A program made the translations under genes and the position numbers. The notes under the pieces were generated by a model that ran no database searches, was not told where the DNA came from, and saw nothing but the letters and a program-made list of their open reading frames with translations. Shown here piece after piece: positions 1 to 7,945 of a stretch of DNA of 64,000 nt. Where the stretch lies: contig NZ_JASHJI010000022.1 of the NCBI RefSeq assembly GCF_030733265.1, positions 1 to 64,000 on the forward strand, read 5' to 3'. Within the stretch, counting starts at the first letter, position 1; the number at the start of each line of letters is the position of its first letter. This DNA comes from Roseibium sp. MMSF_3412. GTDB taxonomy: Bacteria; Pseudomonadota; Alphaproteobacteria; Rhizobiales; Stappiaceae.

Positions 1-34
1 CTCCCCCTTGTGGGGAGGGGTTAGGGGTGGGGGT
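1..34. repeat. Edge of a dispersed GC-rich palindromic repeat
   Basis: The window opens with CTCCCC-CTTGT-GGGGAG followed by a G-rich tail (ttaggggtgggggt). This compact hairpin with G-rich tail looks like the intergenic repeats scattered through many alphaproteobacterial genomes. It lies just downstream of the minus-strand AraC-MGMT gene and could help end its transcript. Only part of the unit is inside the window, so its length is unknown. Confidence 0.45.
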
Positions 35-58
35 CTGCGAAACGTTCAATCGAACTAC

Positions 59-976
59 TCAAACGCACTCCAGGACCGGCCCCGACAGACCGGTTTCCCA
101 GCCGAGGATCGCGCGTTTACGGGTGAGGCCCCAGTGGTAGCCGCCGATCTTGCCGCCTTTGGCGAGCACCCTGTGGCATGGCACCACGAAGGAGATCGGG
201 TTGCGCCCGACCGCGGAACCGACGGCGCGGGAGGCTTTCGGGTTTCCGATCGAGGCTGCCACATCGGCATAGGTTGCCGCCTGCCCCATCGGGATCTTGA
301 GGAGCGTCTGCCAGACCCGGATTTCGAAATCCGTACCGATCATGACCACGTTGAGCGGCTGATCCTCCTGCCACTGCCCCGGATCGAAGACGCGCGCGGC
401 ATAGGTGCTTGTTGCATCCTGGTCGTGGACATAGCGAGCCGCCGGCCATCGGCCGCACATGTCGTTCAGCGCGCTTTCCTCGTCGCCCGGGTCCGCGAAG
501 CCGAGACCGGCCAGGCCCTTGTCCGTGACCATGATCAGCACCTGCCCGAAGGGCGAGGGATGAAATCCGTAGGCAATCTGAAGGCCGGCGCCCCGCGCCC
601 GATAGTCGCCCGGTGTCATGGCTTCGTGTGTGATGAAAAGATCATGCAGACGCGACGAACCGGAAAGCCCGACCTCATAGGAAGCGTCGAGCACACTCGC
701 GGAGTCCCGCAGAAGCGCCTTCGCGTGATCCAGTGTGATCGCCTGCAGGAACTGCTTGGGCGTCAGTCCCGCCCAGCGCGAAAACACGCGTTGCAGCTGG
801 ATCGGCTGCAATCCGGCTTCCTTCGCCAGCATCTCCAGTGTTGGTTGCTCGCGCCAGTCCAGCGTGATCCGTTTCAGGGTCTGCCTGACGACTGCATAAT
901 TGTCTGCCGCCTCTTTGCCGACGGAGATCGGCTCCGGTCCCGGGGCAAGGCTGGACAGGTCGATTGCCTTGGTCAT
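59..976 (-). CDS. AraC-type HTH / methylated-DNA--cysteine methyltransferase (Ada-like DNA repair protein)
   Basis: 305 aa. An N-terminal AraC-type helix-turn-helix region (about residues 25-125) is followed by an alkylguanine-DNA alkyltransferase domain (about 135-300). The alkyl-acceptor motif PCHRV is clear near residue 267, preceded by the AVGSAVGRNP segment typical of MGMT. It would transfer the alkyl group from O6-alkylguanine to its own cysteine. The N-terminal zinc domain with four cysteines found in E. coli Ada, which accepts methyl from phosphotriesters and switches Ada into an activator, is missing. This is therefore the short two-domain form common in Proteobacteria. The ATG start is preceded by GGCGAG. 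It is transcribed in the same direction as the Lrp gene but separated by about 85 bases. Confidence 0.9.
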   Translation of the reverse strand: MTKAIDLSSLAPGPEPISVGKEAADNYAVVRQTLKRITLDWREQPTLEMLAKEAGLQPIQLQRVFSRWAGLTPKQFLQAITLDHAKALLRDSASVLDASYEVGLSGSSRLHDLFITHEAMTPGDYRARGAGLQIAYGFHPSPFGQVLIMVTDKGLAGLGFADPGDEESALNDMCGRWPAARYVHDQDATSTYAARVFDPGQWQEDQPLNVVMIGTDFEIRVWQTLLKIPMGQAATYADVAASIGNPKASRAVGSAVGRNPISFVVPCHRVLAKGGKIGGYHWGLTRKRAILGWETGLSGPVLECV

Positions 977-1061
977 CTTGAACTCGCCATCTGATCAACT
1001 CTGAAGCCAATGTAAGCGCCGTTTCACCCGCATGCGACCCGTTTTGCGAGGCGGCTGTTTG

Positions 1062-1502
1062 TTAAGTCGGAAGAACAGCCGGACCCTTGCGGGTGTTGAG
1101 CAGGATATTGGTCTCCGAGGCGGCAATGCCCTCGATCAGGCGGATCCGGTTGAGCGCATCGTCAAAGGCGGCAAGATCCCGTGTGGCGATATCCAGCACA
1201 AGGTCCCACTTGCCGTTGGTGGAATGAATGGCCCGCACTTCCGTCATTGCGCTCAAGGCGCGGATGACCGGATCCGTGTTGTGGCCATCGACAACAAGCA
1301 ACGTAACCGCCCGGATTGGCAGGTCTCGCCAGTCGTCGCGCAAAACAGCCGTAAATCCGAGGATCTCTCCGCTGGCCTGCAACTTCTCCATGCGTGCACG
1401 CACCGTCGCGCGGGACACCTTCAGGTCGCTTGCCAGATCGGACACCGCCCGGCGTCCATCGTGGCGTAGCAGGGTGATTAATCGCAGATCGAGATCGTCC
1501 AT
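1062..1502 (-). CDS. Lrp/AsnC family transcriptional regulator, probably of arginine/ornithine catabolism
   Basis: 146 aa from the chosen ATG (MDDLDLRLITLL), a typical Lrp opening; the same frame extends to a TTG at 1532. The N-terminal winged HTH (about residues 4-55, with VSRATVRARMEKL as recognition helix) is followed by an RAM/AsnC ligand-binding domain (about 65-140). Lrp proteins form dimers of dimers and sense amino acids. The gene is divergent from arginase and ornithine cyclodeaminase, and rhizobial and Brucella arginase loci often carry a dedicated Lrp-type activator. Control of rocF-ocd in response to arginine or ornithine is therefore the natural inference. A palindrome between the two genes is a candidate operator. 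Confidence 0.85.
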   Translation of the reverse strand: MDDLDLRLITLLRHDGRRAVSDLASDLKVSRATVRARMEKLQASGEILGFTAVLRDDWRDLPIRAVTLLVVDGHNTDPVIRALSAMTEVRAIHSTNGKWDLVLDIATRDLAAFDDALNRIRLIEGIAASETNILLNTRKGPAVLPT

Positions 1503-1526
1503 GTGATCATTCTGATAAGTGAAGCC

Positions 1527-1539
1527 TATCAAAATGATA
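1527..1539. promoter_or_regulatory. Candidate Lrp-family operator between divergent lrp and rocF genes
   Basis: TATCA-AAA-TGATA is a perfect palindrome in an AT-rich patch of an otherwise GC-rich region. It sits 25 bases upstream of the Lrp ATG and upstream of the arginase start, where an autoregulating Lrp-type activator would bind. Function is inferred from position and symmetry only. Confidence 0.4.
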
Positions 1540-1629
1540 AAATTGATTGCTCATTTGTTCAAGTGACCGGATTTACTCCGCCACCGGATGTCCGCACATT
1601 TCAAGGCGAAGGTTCGGTTGGAGGCTGAT

Positions 1630-2571
1630 TTGAACGAATTCACGAAAGAAATTGCCCTGGTTGGCGCGCCCGTTGACGACGGTGCGGGTCAGAAGGGCTG
1701 CCTGATGGGTCCCGATGCCTTTCGCACGGCGGGTCTTGTTGAGCAGCTCGAGGCGCTGGGCCACACGGTGTCCGATCACGGCAACCTGCGTCCGGCCGAT
1801 GTCGGCAGCCTGTCGTCCCCCAACCCGGTCTTGAAGAACTTCAGATCCTACGCCGGCTGGACACGTGCGCTTCATGCAAAGGCCACCGGTCTGGGACAAC
1901 AGCAGCTGTTCCCGATTTATCTCGGCGGTGATCACGCCATGGCAGCGGGGACAGTTTCCGGGCAGGCCAGGGCCGCCGCGGAGCGCGGCCGTCCTCTCTT
2001 CGTGCTCTGGCTCGATGCCCATTCCGATTTTCACACGTTTGACAGCACCGGCAGCGGCAATCTGCATGGAACGCCGCTTGCCTTTGCCTGCGGTCTTCCG
2101 GGCTTTGACGACCTGCTCGGCGAGCCGCTGCTCCACACCGTCGATCCGAACAATGTCGAAATTCTCGGCGTCAGGTCCATCGACGCGGCCGAGCGTGACA
2201 TGCTGCTCAGCCACGGTGTCGGTGTCAGCGACATGCGCCGGGTTGACGAGGAAGGCATTGCCAGCCTGATGCGGCCGTTCCTCGACCGCGTGCGGGCGCA
2301 AAACGGACTGCTTCACGTCAGCCTTGACGTTGATTTCCTCGACCCGGAAATCGCACCTGCGGTTGGAACGACGGTTCCAGGCGGCGCGACCTTCCGCGAA
2401 GCGCATCTGGTCATGGAACTGCTGCACGACAGCGGCCTGGTGACCTCGCTCGATCTTGTCGAACTCAACCCGTTCCTGGACGAACGCGGAAAAACCGCGC
2501 GCCTCATGGTCGATCTGACCGGCTCCCTTTTCGGACGCCGCGTTTTCGACCGTCCGACACGCAGCTTCTAG
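1630..2571 (+). CDS. rocF: Arginase
   Basis: Hydrolyses L-arginine to ornithine and urea. 313 aa from the chosen start. The Mn2+-binding motifs of the ureohydrolase family are all visible: GGDHAMAAG, DAHSDFHT and SLDVDFLDP, followed by VPGG and a C-terminal DLVELNP. A longer frame opens at ATG 1588 but has no ribosome site. TTG 1630 has GGAGG five bases upstream and begins MNEFTKEIALVGAPVDDGAG, which fits family length. The ornithine cyclodeaminase gene follows 11 bases downstream, so the pair converts arginine to proline. The divergent Lrp-type gene is the likely regulator. The rhizobial homologue is also called arcA. Confidence 0.92.
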   Translation: MNEFTKEIALVGAPVDDGAGQKGCLMGPDAFRTAGLVEQLEALGHTVSDHGNLRPADVGSLSSPNPVLKNFRSYAGWTRALHAKATGLGQQQLFPIYLGGDHAMAAGTVSGQARAAAERGRPLFVLWLDAHSDFHTFDSTGSGNLHGTPLAFACGLPGFDDLLGEPLLHTVDPNNVEILGVRSIDAAERDMLLSHGVGVSDMRRVDEEGIASLMRPFLDRVRAQNGLLHVSLDVDFLDPEIAPAVGTTVPGGATFREAHLVMELLHDSGLVTSLDLVELNPFLDERGKTARLMVDLTGSLFGRRVFDRPTRSF

Positions 2572-2582
2572 AGGGCTTTTCA

Positions 2583-3668
2583 ATGATACGTCACAACCAC
2601 AATCCGAAGCCGTCCGAGCTCGCCTTTGTTCCCTTCGTGAGCGTCGACGACATGATGCGCAACATCCGCACCATTGGCGTCGAAAAGGCGATCAAGGGCA
2701 TAGCCGACTATATCGAGCAGGACTTCCTGCGCTGGGAGAGCTTCGACAAGAAGCCCCGCATTCCGGCCCATGCCCCGCAAGGCGTGATCGAACTGATGCC
2801 CACCAGCGATGGTGAGACCTTCGGCTTCAAATATGTCAACGGCCATCCGCAGAACGTGCGCGAAGGCCTGCAGACGGTGACCGGGTTCGGTGTCCTGTCC
2901 GAGCTTTCGACCGGGTATCCGGTGCTTTTCACCGAAATGACCATCCTGACGGCACTGCGCACGGCGGCCACCTCCGCCCTGGCCGCGAAGTACCTTGCGC
3001 CGCAGGGCTCAACGACAATGGCGATCATCGGCAACGGAGCCCAGTCGGATTTTCAGTGCCTTGCTTTCAAGGAAATGCTCGGGATAACGGATATCCGTGC
3101 CTACGACATCGACGTGAAGGCAAGTCTTCGCCTGGAGCGGAACCTTGCCTATTCCGGGCTCAACGTCACCATCTGCAAGACGCCTGAAGACGCCATCGAG
3201 GGCGCGCAGATCATTACGACGGTCACGGCCGACAAGAAATACGCAACGATCCTGACCGACAACATGGTCGGCTCAGGCGTGCATATCAACGCGATCGGCG
3301 GTGACTGCCCCGGCAAGACCGAACTGCACAAGGACATTCTTCTGCGGTCCGATATCTTCGTGGAGCTGCCTGAGCAGACCCGGATCGAGGGAGAGCTTCA
3401 GCAGCTTCCCGGGGACCACCCGGTCACCGAACTCTGGCAGGTCTATGCCGGCAAGGCGGCGGGCCGGACTTCTCAGGACCAGATCACCCTGTTCGACAGC
3501 GTCGGGTTTGCCATCGAGGATTTTGCGGCCCTGCGTTACATCCGCGATCTTCTTCCGACCACGGGCCATTTCGAGAAGCTCGATCTTCTCGCGGATCCGG
3601 ACGACCCGCGCGACCTTTACGGCATGGTGCTGCGATCGGCAGCTGTCGGCGACAATCAGGCGGCATAA
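2583..3668 (+). CDS. ocd: Ornithine cyclodeaminase
   Basis: 361 aa, of the long ArcB type known from agrobacteria. It converts L-ornithine to L-proline plus ammonia using tightly bound NAD+. The Rossmann region shows AIIGNGAQSDFQ (about residue 142) in place of the usual GxGxQ motif; upstream are RIPAHAP and a substrate-side LFTEMTILTALRTAATSALAA segment typical of the mu-crystallin/OCD family. It follows arginase by 11 bases with no promoter between, so the two form an operon. An intrinsic terminator follows 30 bases after the stop. Confidence 0.92.
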   Translation: MIRHNHNPKPSELAFVPFVSVDDMMRNIRTIGVEKAIKGIADYIEQDFLRWESFDKKPRIPAHAPQGVIELMPTSDGETFGFKYVNGHPQNVREGLQTVTGFGVLSELSTGYPVLFTEMTILTALRTAATSALAAKYLAPQGSTTMAIIGNGAQSDFQCLAFKEMLGITDIRAYDIDVKASLRLERNLAYSGLNVTICKTPEDAIEGAQIITTVTADKKYATILTDNMVGSGVHINAIGGDCPGKTELHKDILLRSDIFVELPEQTRIEGELQQLPGDHPVTELWQVYAGKAAGRTSQDQITLFDSVGFAIEDFAALRYIRDLLPTTGHFEKLDLLADPDDPRDLYGMVLRSAAVGDNQAA

Positions 3669-3697
3669 GTCAGAAAAAGACCGCCATCTCCAGACTG

Positions 3698-3723
3698 GCC
3701 ACCGCGGAAGCGGTGGCTTTTTT
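3698..3723 (+). terminator. Rho-independent terminator after rocF-ocd
   Basis: GCCACCGC-GGAA-GCGGTGGC is a perfect 8-bp stem with a tetraloop, followed at once by six T. It ends the arginase operon and separates it from convergent pyrF. Confidence 0.9.
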
Positions 3724-3737
3724 GTCTGGCAGGCCTT

Positions 3738-4472
3738 TCAGGCTCCGCTGAGCGCCGCTTCGATTTCCGCGACAACCGCATCGGCGGCGGCACCCGGGTC
3801 TTCTGCCTTCGAGATCGGCCGCCCGACGACGAGATAGTCGCTTCCCGCGCGAATCGCGTCTTCCGGCGTCATCACCCGGCGCTGATCGTCGGCGGTGCTG
3901 CCCTTCGGGCGAATGCCGGGCGTCACGATCACCAGTTCATCTTCAAGGATTGCGCGCAATTTCTGCGCTTCCGTTGCCGCGCATACGATCCCGCCCATGC
4001 CTGCGTCTCGCGCGTCCCTGGCGCGCGCGGCCACAACGTCGGCAACGGGACCGCGATACCCGGCGGCGACCAGATCGTCTTCGTCCATCGACGTCAGGAC
4101 GGTAACGCCGAGCAGACAAAGGGCCGGATTGCCTTCTTCCGCGAGACCCTTGACCGCGGCGCGCATCGTCTTCGGATAGCCGTGCAGGGTGACGAAGGTC
4201 ATGCCCATCCGGGCAACGTTGCGGATCGCGCTGGTGATCGTGTTGTCGATATCGTGGAGTTTCACGTCGAGAAAGATCTTCTTGCCGTCAGCGGCAAGCT
4301 CGCGCGCAAATTCCAGTCCGCCGGCAAACTGCAATTCCATGCCGATCTTGTAGACCCCGACCTTTCCCTCGGTCCGGCGGACCAGTGCTTCGGCGTCCTG
4401 AATGGTCGGGACGTCGACCGGAAGCATCAGGCGGTCAAGCGCGGTCTTGGGGGCGAACGGGCTGGTCGGCAT
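3738..4472 (-). CDS. pyrF: Orotidine 5'-phosphate decarboxylase
   Basis: Last step of de novo UMP synthesis, OMP to UMP plus CO2. 244 aa, normal length. The catalytic motif LDVKLHDIDNT (D-x-K-x-x-D charge network) is present near residues 67-77. The phosphate-binding segments VTPGIRPKG and YLVVGRPISKA near the C terminus complete the TIM barrel active site. The start has a strong GAAAGGAG ribosome site. It stands alone between convergent ocd and a co-directional SDR gene. Confidence 0.96.
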   Translation of the reverse strand: MPTSPFAPKTALDRLMLPVDVPTIQDAEALVRRTEGKVGVYKIGMELQFAGGLEFARELAADGKKIFLDVKLHDIDNTITSAIRNVARMGMTFVTLHGYPKTMRAAVKGLAEEGNPALCLLGVTVLTSMDEDDLVAAGYRGPVADVVAARARDARDAGMGGIVCAATEAQKLRAILEDELVIVTPGIRPKGSTADDQRRVMTPEDAIRAGSDYLVVGRPISKAEDPGAAADAVVAEIEAALSGA

Positions 4473-4540
4473 GGAGCGGGCTCCTTTCAGGGCGGCGGGA
4501 AGACGCCTGTCCTTAACACTCCGGTTGCCGTGTGACCAGC

Positions 4541-5389
4541 CTACGACTTTCCCGATTTCTCGAATTCGGCAAAAGCGTCCTTGAAGTCCGCATGCCAGCG
4601 GGAGAGCGGCGGTCTGTTTTCGATAATGTCACCAATGGCCCATTCGGCCCGGCGTTTGTCGCGTGTCGTATCGACGTCGTTGTCCGGACACAGGATATAG
4701 AAGTCACCGGCCGACATGCGTTCGAGAAAAAAGTCGACGGTCTGTTCGCTGGTCCAGGCCGATGCCGGTTTTTCCGTGAAGAATCCCGACGTCATGCCGG
4801 TATAGGTAAAGCCGGGAACAAAGAGATGGACCGAAATCGGCGCACCTGCTTCGCGCAGTTCGTGGGCAAGTTGCTCGCTGAGCACCTTTACGGCGGCCTT
4901 GGTTGCGTTGTAGCCGGGGTTTCCGGGCGGGGTCGTGATGCCCTGCTTGGAACCGGTGTTGATAATGACCGCCGGACGGCCGGCCTCGATCATGCGCGGC
5001 GTAAACGCCTGGACACCTCTGAGGACACCAAAGAAATTGACGTCCATCATCCGTTCCCACGCGTCATAAGCCTCCCAGGTCTTGGAGGACATGCCGATCC
5101 CGGCATTGTTCATCAGAACGGCGACCGGCCCGGCGCCAAAAGCCGTATTGGCGAGTTTTTCCACCTGCGCCATGTCGGAGACATCCGTCGCGACGCCAAG
5201 AACCGGTTGGCCTGCACCCGCAATCTTGCTGATTTCCTGCGTTGCCGCGTCCAGCTTCTCTCCCGGCAGATCGGCCAGAACAACCCCGAGACCGGCCTCG
5301 GCGAACCGCTGCGCCGCGACAAGCCCGACCCCGCTCGCGGCCCCGGTCACCACCGCAAGGCCACCTTCCGACACGGATTCCTTGAACAT
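4541..5389 (-). CDS. Short-chain dehydrogenase/reductase of unknown substrate
   Basis: 282 aa from an ATG preceded by AGGAGG (seven-base spacing); the frame is open 21 codons further upstream without a better site. Classical SDR marks are present: cofactor motif TGAASGVG, NNAG, catalytic serine in INTGSKQG, and YNATK supplying the Tyr and Lys. An Asp at the end of beta-2 (VVLADLPG) suggests NAD(H) preference. The long C-terminal tail (FFLERMSAGDFYILCPDND) resembles SDRs annotated as C-factor or cyclohexanol-type dehydrogenases, but the substrate cannot be told from sequence. Confidence 0.85.
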   Translation of the reverse strand: MFKESVSEGGLAVVTGAASGVGLVAAQRFAEAGLGVVLADLPGEKLDAATQEISKIAGAGQPVLGVATDVSDMAQVEKLANTAFGAGPVAVLMNNAGIGMSSKTWEAYDAWERMMDVNFFGVLRGVQAFTPRMIEAGRPAVIINTGSKQGITTPPGNPGYNATKAAVKVLSEQLAHELREAGAPISVHLFVPGFTYTGMTSGFFTEKPASAWTSEQTVDFFLERMSAGDFYILCPDNDVDTTRDKRRAEWAIGDIIENRPPLSRWHADFKDAFAEFEKSGKS

Positions 5390-5567
5390 GATACTGCCTC
5401 CTGAATCACTCTTCCGGCCGATGATGGCACAGGAATGCAAAAGAGTCGGCACACATTCAAAAGGGCATACCGGCGCGTCTTCGACCGGTTTGCACGATGT
5501 GGTTTCTTTAGTCGGCTCTCCCTGCTACAACACCGCCGGTTCCTAACCACAGCAAGGACAGCAGCTT

Positions 5568-6161
5568 ATGCGCACAGCGAGTGTATCGCGCGACACCAAG
5601 GAGACCCGTATTTCCGTCGAAATCAATCTCGACGGCACGGGAGCCTATGACGTTCAGACCGGTGTCGGTTTTTTTGATCACATGCTGGAACAACTGTCGC
5701 GCCATTCGCTCATCGACATGAAGGTGCGCGCCGAGGGCGACACCCATATCGACTTTCACCACACCGTTGAAGACACGGGGATTGCGCTTGGTCAGGCGAT
5801 CTCGGCCGCGCTGGGCGACATGGCCGGGATAACTCGGTATGCCGACACCCATCTGGCGATGGACGAAGCGCTGACACGCTGCGCGCTCGACGTGTCCGGC
5901 CGTCCGTTTCTGGTCTGGGACGTGACCTTCGACCGGGACAAGGTGGGCGACTTCGACACGGAACTCTTCGAGGAGTTTTTCCGGGCCTTTGCCATGAATG
6001 CCGGGATCACCCTTCATGTCGCCAATCTTTACGGCTCCAATTGCCACCATATCGCGGAAACCTGTTTCAAGGCGGTTGCGCGTACTTTGCGCAAGGCTGC
6101 CGAGATCGATCCGCGCCAGGCGGATCGCATTCCGACCACAAAAGGCCAATTGGGCGGCTGA
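5568..6161 (+). CDS. hisB: Imidazoleglycerol-phosphate dehydratase
   Basis: Sixth step of histidine synthesis, IGP to imidazole acetol-phosphate. 197 aa, the monofunctional form without a histidinol-phosphatase domain. Metal-binding His/Glu motifs are visible: GFFDHMLEQLSRHS (about residues 34-47), DFHHTVEDTGIALGQA and, in the second half, NCHHIAETCFKA. It is the first gene of a compact cluster hisB-DUF2628-hisH-(DUF1330)x2-hisA-hisF-hisE-coaA. Confidence 0.97.
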   Translation: MRTASVSRDTKETRISVEINLDGTGAYDVQTGVGFFDHMLEQLSRHSLIDMKVRAEGDTHIDFHHTVEDTGIALGQAISAALGDMAGITRYADTHLAMDEALTRCALDVSGRPFLVWDVTFDRDKVGDFDTELFEEFFRAFAMNAGITLHVANLYGSNCHHIAETCFKAVARTLRKAAEIDPRQADRIPTTKGQLGG

Positions 6162-6175
6162 AGGACGACCGGCAT

Positions 6176-6679
6176 ATGAGTACTTATGTTGTCATGGCCC
6201 CGCCGGAGTTTCAGGACCTGGCGGGAGACCCGCGTGAGAGCGACCGGCTGCTGTTTGTTCCGGACCGTTTTTCCGTTCTGGCTTTCGTTTTTTCGTTCAT
6301 CTGGATGCTCGTGCATCGGATGTGGATGGTTTTGCTGGGGTATCTGGCGCTCACCTTGATCATCGAGTTGCTGGCGCTGTCGCTCGGAAGCCAGGCGACC
6401 GGCATCGTTGCGCTGACGATTTCGCTCTTGTTCGGTTTCGAGGCACAGGCTTTGCGCCGCTGGTCGCTGGAGCGCAAGGGCTGGCGCGTCGTCGGCATTG
6501 TCGACGGCGCCAGCCCCGCCGAGGCCGAGTTGCGGTTTCTGAACAAGGAAGCCGTCCGCATGACACCGGCACCTGTCCAGCCCGAACCGCCGGCGCGTCC
6601 TGTCCGGGCACCGATCGTGCCACGGGTCGGCAGCGAACGGGTGGTCGGCCTGACCCTCGGTCCGGAGGCACGGCAATGA
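6176..6679 (+). CDS. DUF2628 membrane protein inside the his operon
   Basis: 167 aa from ATG 6176, preceded by AAGGA; the frame runs further upstream into the end of hisB but that part is not conserved-looking. It begins MSTYVVMAPPE, followed by a polar segment ending in LLFVPDRFS, then two or three hydrophobic helices (about residues 35-95) and a proline-rich tail. This matches the small DUF2628 inner-membrane family. Its stop overlaps the hisH start (ATGA), so the two are translationally coupled. The family is often found at this place in rhizobial his operons; its role there is unknown. Confidence 0.75.
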   Translation: MSTYVVMAPPEFQDLAGDPRESDRLLFVPDRFSVLAFVFSFIWMLVHRMWMVLLGYLALTLIIELLALSLGSQATGIVALTISLLFGFEAQALRRWSLERKGWRVVGIVDGASPAEAELRFLNKEAVRMTPAPVQPEPPARPVRAPIVPRVGSERVVGLTLGPEARQ

Positions 6680-7329
6680 CGGTCGCCATCATCGATTACG
6701 GTTCGGGCAACCTGCGCTCGGCGGAAAAGGCGTTCGAACGGGCGGCGCGGGCGCATGCGCACACGCCAGATGTCATTGTGACGGCCGATCCCGACCGCGT
6801 CCGCAAGGCGGACCGGATCGTGTTGCCGGGCGTCGGTGCCTTTGCCGATTGCAAACGGGGTCTTTGGGCCGTTGACGGGATGCCGGAAGCGCTCCGGGAG
6901 GCGGTGCGCGACCGGGGCCAACCCTTTTTCGGCATCTGCGTCGGCATGCAGCTGATGGCTGAACGCGGCCTGGAGTTTGAAACCGTCGAGGGTCTCGGCT
7001 GGATTGAGGGCGACGTTTCGGAAATGAAGCCGTCGGACCCAACGCTGAAAATCCCGCATATGGGCTGGAACACGATCGACGTCCGTCCTGATGGTCACGC
7101 GGTGTTCAAGGGCCTGGAAACAGGGCCGAAGGGACTGCACGCCTATTTCGTGCACTCCTATCACTTCGCCTGCGCCGGGGACGGTGATCGTCTGGCGTCA
7201 TTCGATTATGCAGGCACCTTCACGGCTATGGTCGCCAGGGACAACATGATCGGCACCCAGTTCCACCCGGAGAAAAGCCAGCGGCTGGGTCTTGGCCTGA
7301 TCGCCAATTTTCTCGACTGGACACCGTAG
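6676..7329 (+). CDS. hisH: Imidazole glycerol phosphate synthase, glutamine amidotransferase subunit
   Basis: Supplies ammonia from glutamine to HisF. 217 aa from ATG 6676, which overlaps the upstream stop; an in-frame extension further upstream lies inside DUF2628 and is not used. The class I amidotransferase triad is visible: nucleophile Cys in GICVGMQL (about residue 85) and His-Glu in TQFHPEKSQ near the C terminus. The oxyanion strand motif PGVGAF is also present. Confidence 0.97.
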   Translation: MTVAIIDYGSGNLRSAEKAFERAARAHAHTPDVIVTADPDRVRKADRIVLPGVGAFADCKRGLWAVDGMPEALREAVRDRGQPFFGICVGMQLMAERGLEFETVEGLGWIEGDVSEMKPSDPTLKIPHMGWNTIDVRPDGHAVFKGLETGPKGLHAYFVHSYHFACAGDGDRLASFDYAGTFTAMVARDNMIGTQFHPEKSQRLGLGLIANFLDWTP

Positions 7330-7345
7330 CGCGCGGGAGGCTCAC

Positions 7346-7633
7346 ATGAAAAAGGGCTATTGGATCGTTCATGTCGATGTGACGGATGCGGAGAATTATC
7401 CGAAATATCTTGCGGCGGACGCAATCGCCTTTGAAAAATTCGATGCACATTTCCTCGTGCGCGGCGGGGACATGACCGGCCCTGAGGGACCTGTGCGCAA
7501 GCGCCATGTCGTGATCGAATTCGAGAGCTACCAGAAGGCGCTGGACTGCTACAATTCGCCGGAATATCAGGCGGCGGCCAGGTTGAGACAGAAATTTTCC
7601 GACAGTGACATCGTCATTGTCGAGGGAACGTAG
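7346..7633 (+). CDS. DUF1330 protein, copy 1
   Basis: 95 aa, start preceded by GGGAGG. A small ferredoxin-like alpha/beta fold protein of the dimeric alpha-beta barrel superfamily. Family marks are KGYWIVHVDV at the start, the central GPEGPVRKRHVVIEFES, and DCYNSPEYQAAARLRQ. The biochemical role of DUF1330 is not established. It lies 16 bases after hisH and 19 before a second copy that is more than half identical, so this is a tandem duplication within the histidine operon. Confidence 0.85.
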   Translation: MKKGYWIVHVDVTDAENYPKYLAADAIAFEKFDAHFLVRGGDMTGPEGPVRKRHVVIEFESYQKALDCYNSPEYQAAARLRQKFSDSDIVIVEGT

Positions 7634-7652
7634 GAAAAACGGGAGAAGACGC

Positions 7653-7940
7653 GTGAGCAAGGGATACTGGATAGCACGGGTGGATGTCCGCGACCCGGAC
7701 AACTACCCGCAATATGTGGAAACGGCGAAACCCGCCTTTGAGAGGTTCGGGGCGAATTTCCTGGCGCGCGGCGGCAAGGCCGACGCCATCGAAGGCCCGG
7801 GCCGGGCGCGTAACGTCGTCATCGAGTTTCCGAGCTTTCAACATGCGGTCGATTGCTATAACTCCCCTGAATATCAGGAAGCGGTGAAAATCCGCCAGAA
7901 AGTTGCCGATGGCGAAATCGTCATCGTGGAAGGAATTTGA
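7653..7940 (+). CDS. DUF1330 protein, copy 2
   Basis: 95 aa from GTG 7653, preceded by GGGAGAAG; an upstream in-frame extension overlaps copy 1 and is rejected. It aligns without gaps to copy 1 over its whole length (KGYWIARVDV, VVIEFPSFQ, DCYNSPEYQEAVKIRQ, EIVIVEG). The charged loop in the middle differs between the copies (ADAIEGPGRAR here), suggesting specialisation after duplication. Its end lies five bases before the hisA ATG. Confidence 0.85.
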   Translation: MSKGYWIARVDVRDPDNYPQYVETAKPAFERFGANFLARGGKADAIEGPGRARNVVIEFPSFQHAVDCYNSPEYQEAVKIRQKVADGEIVIVEGI

Positions 7941-7945
7941 CGAGA

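Noticed and set aside
1573..2583. 336-aa open frame on the minus strand opposite arginase
   Set aside because: It is the antisense shadow of rocF; the plus strand has all ureohydrolase motifs, and the minus-strand product has no family likeness or ribosome site.
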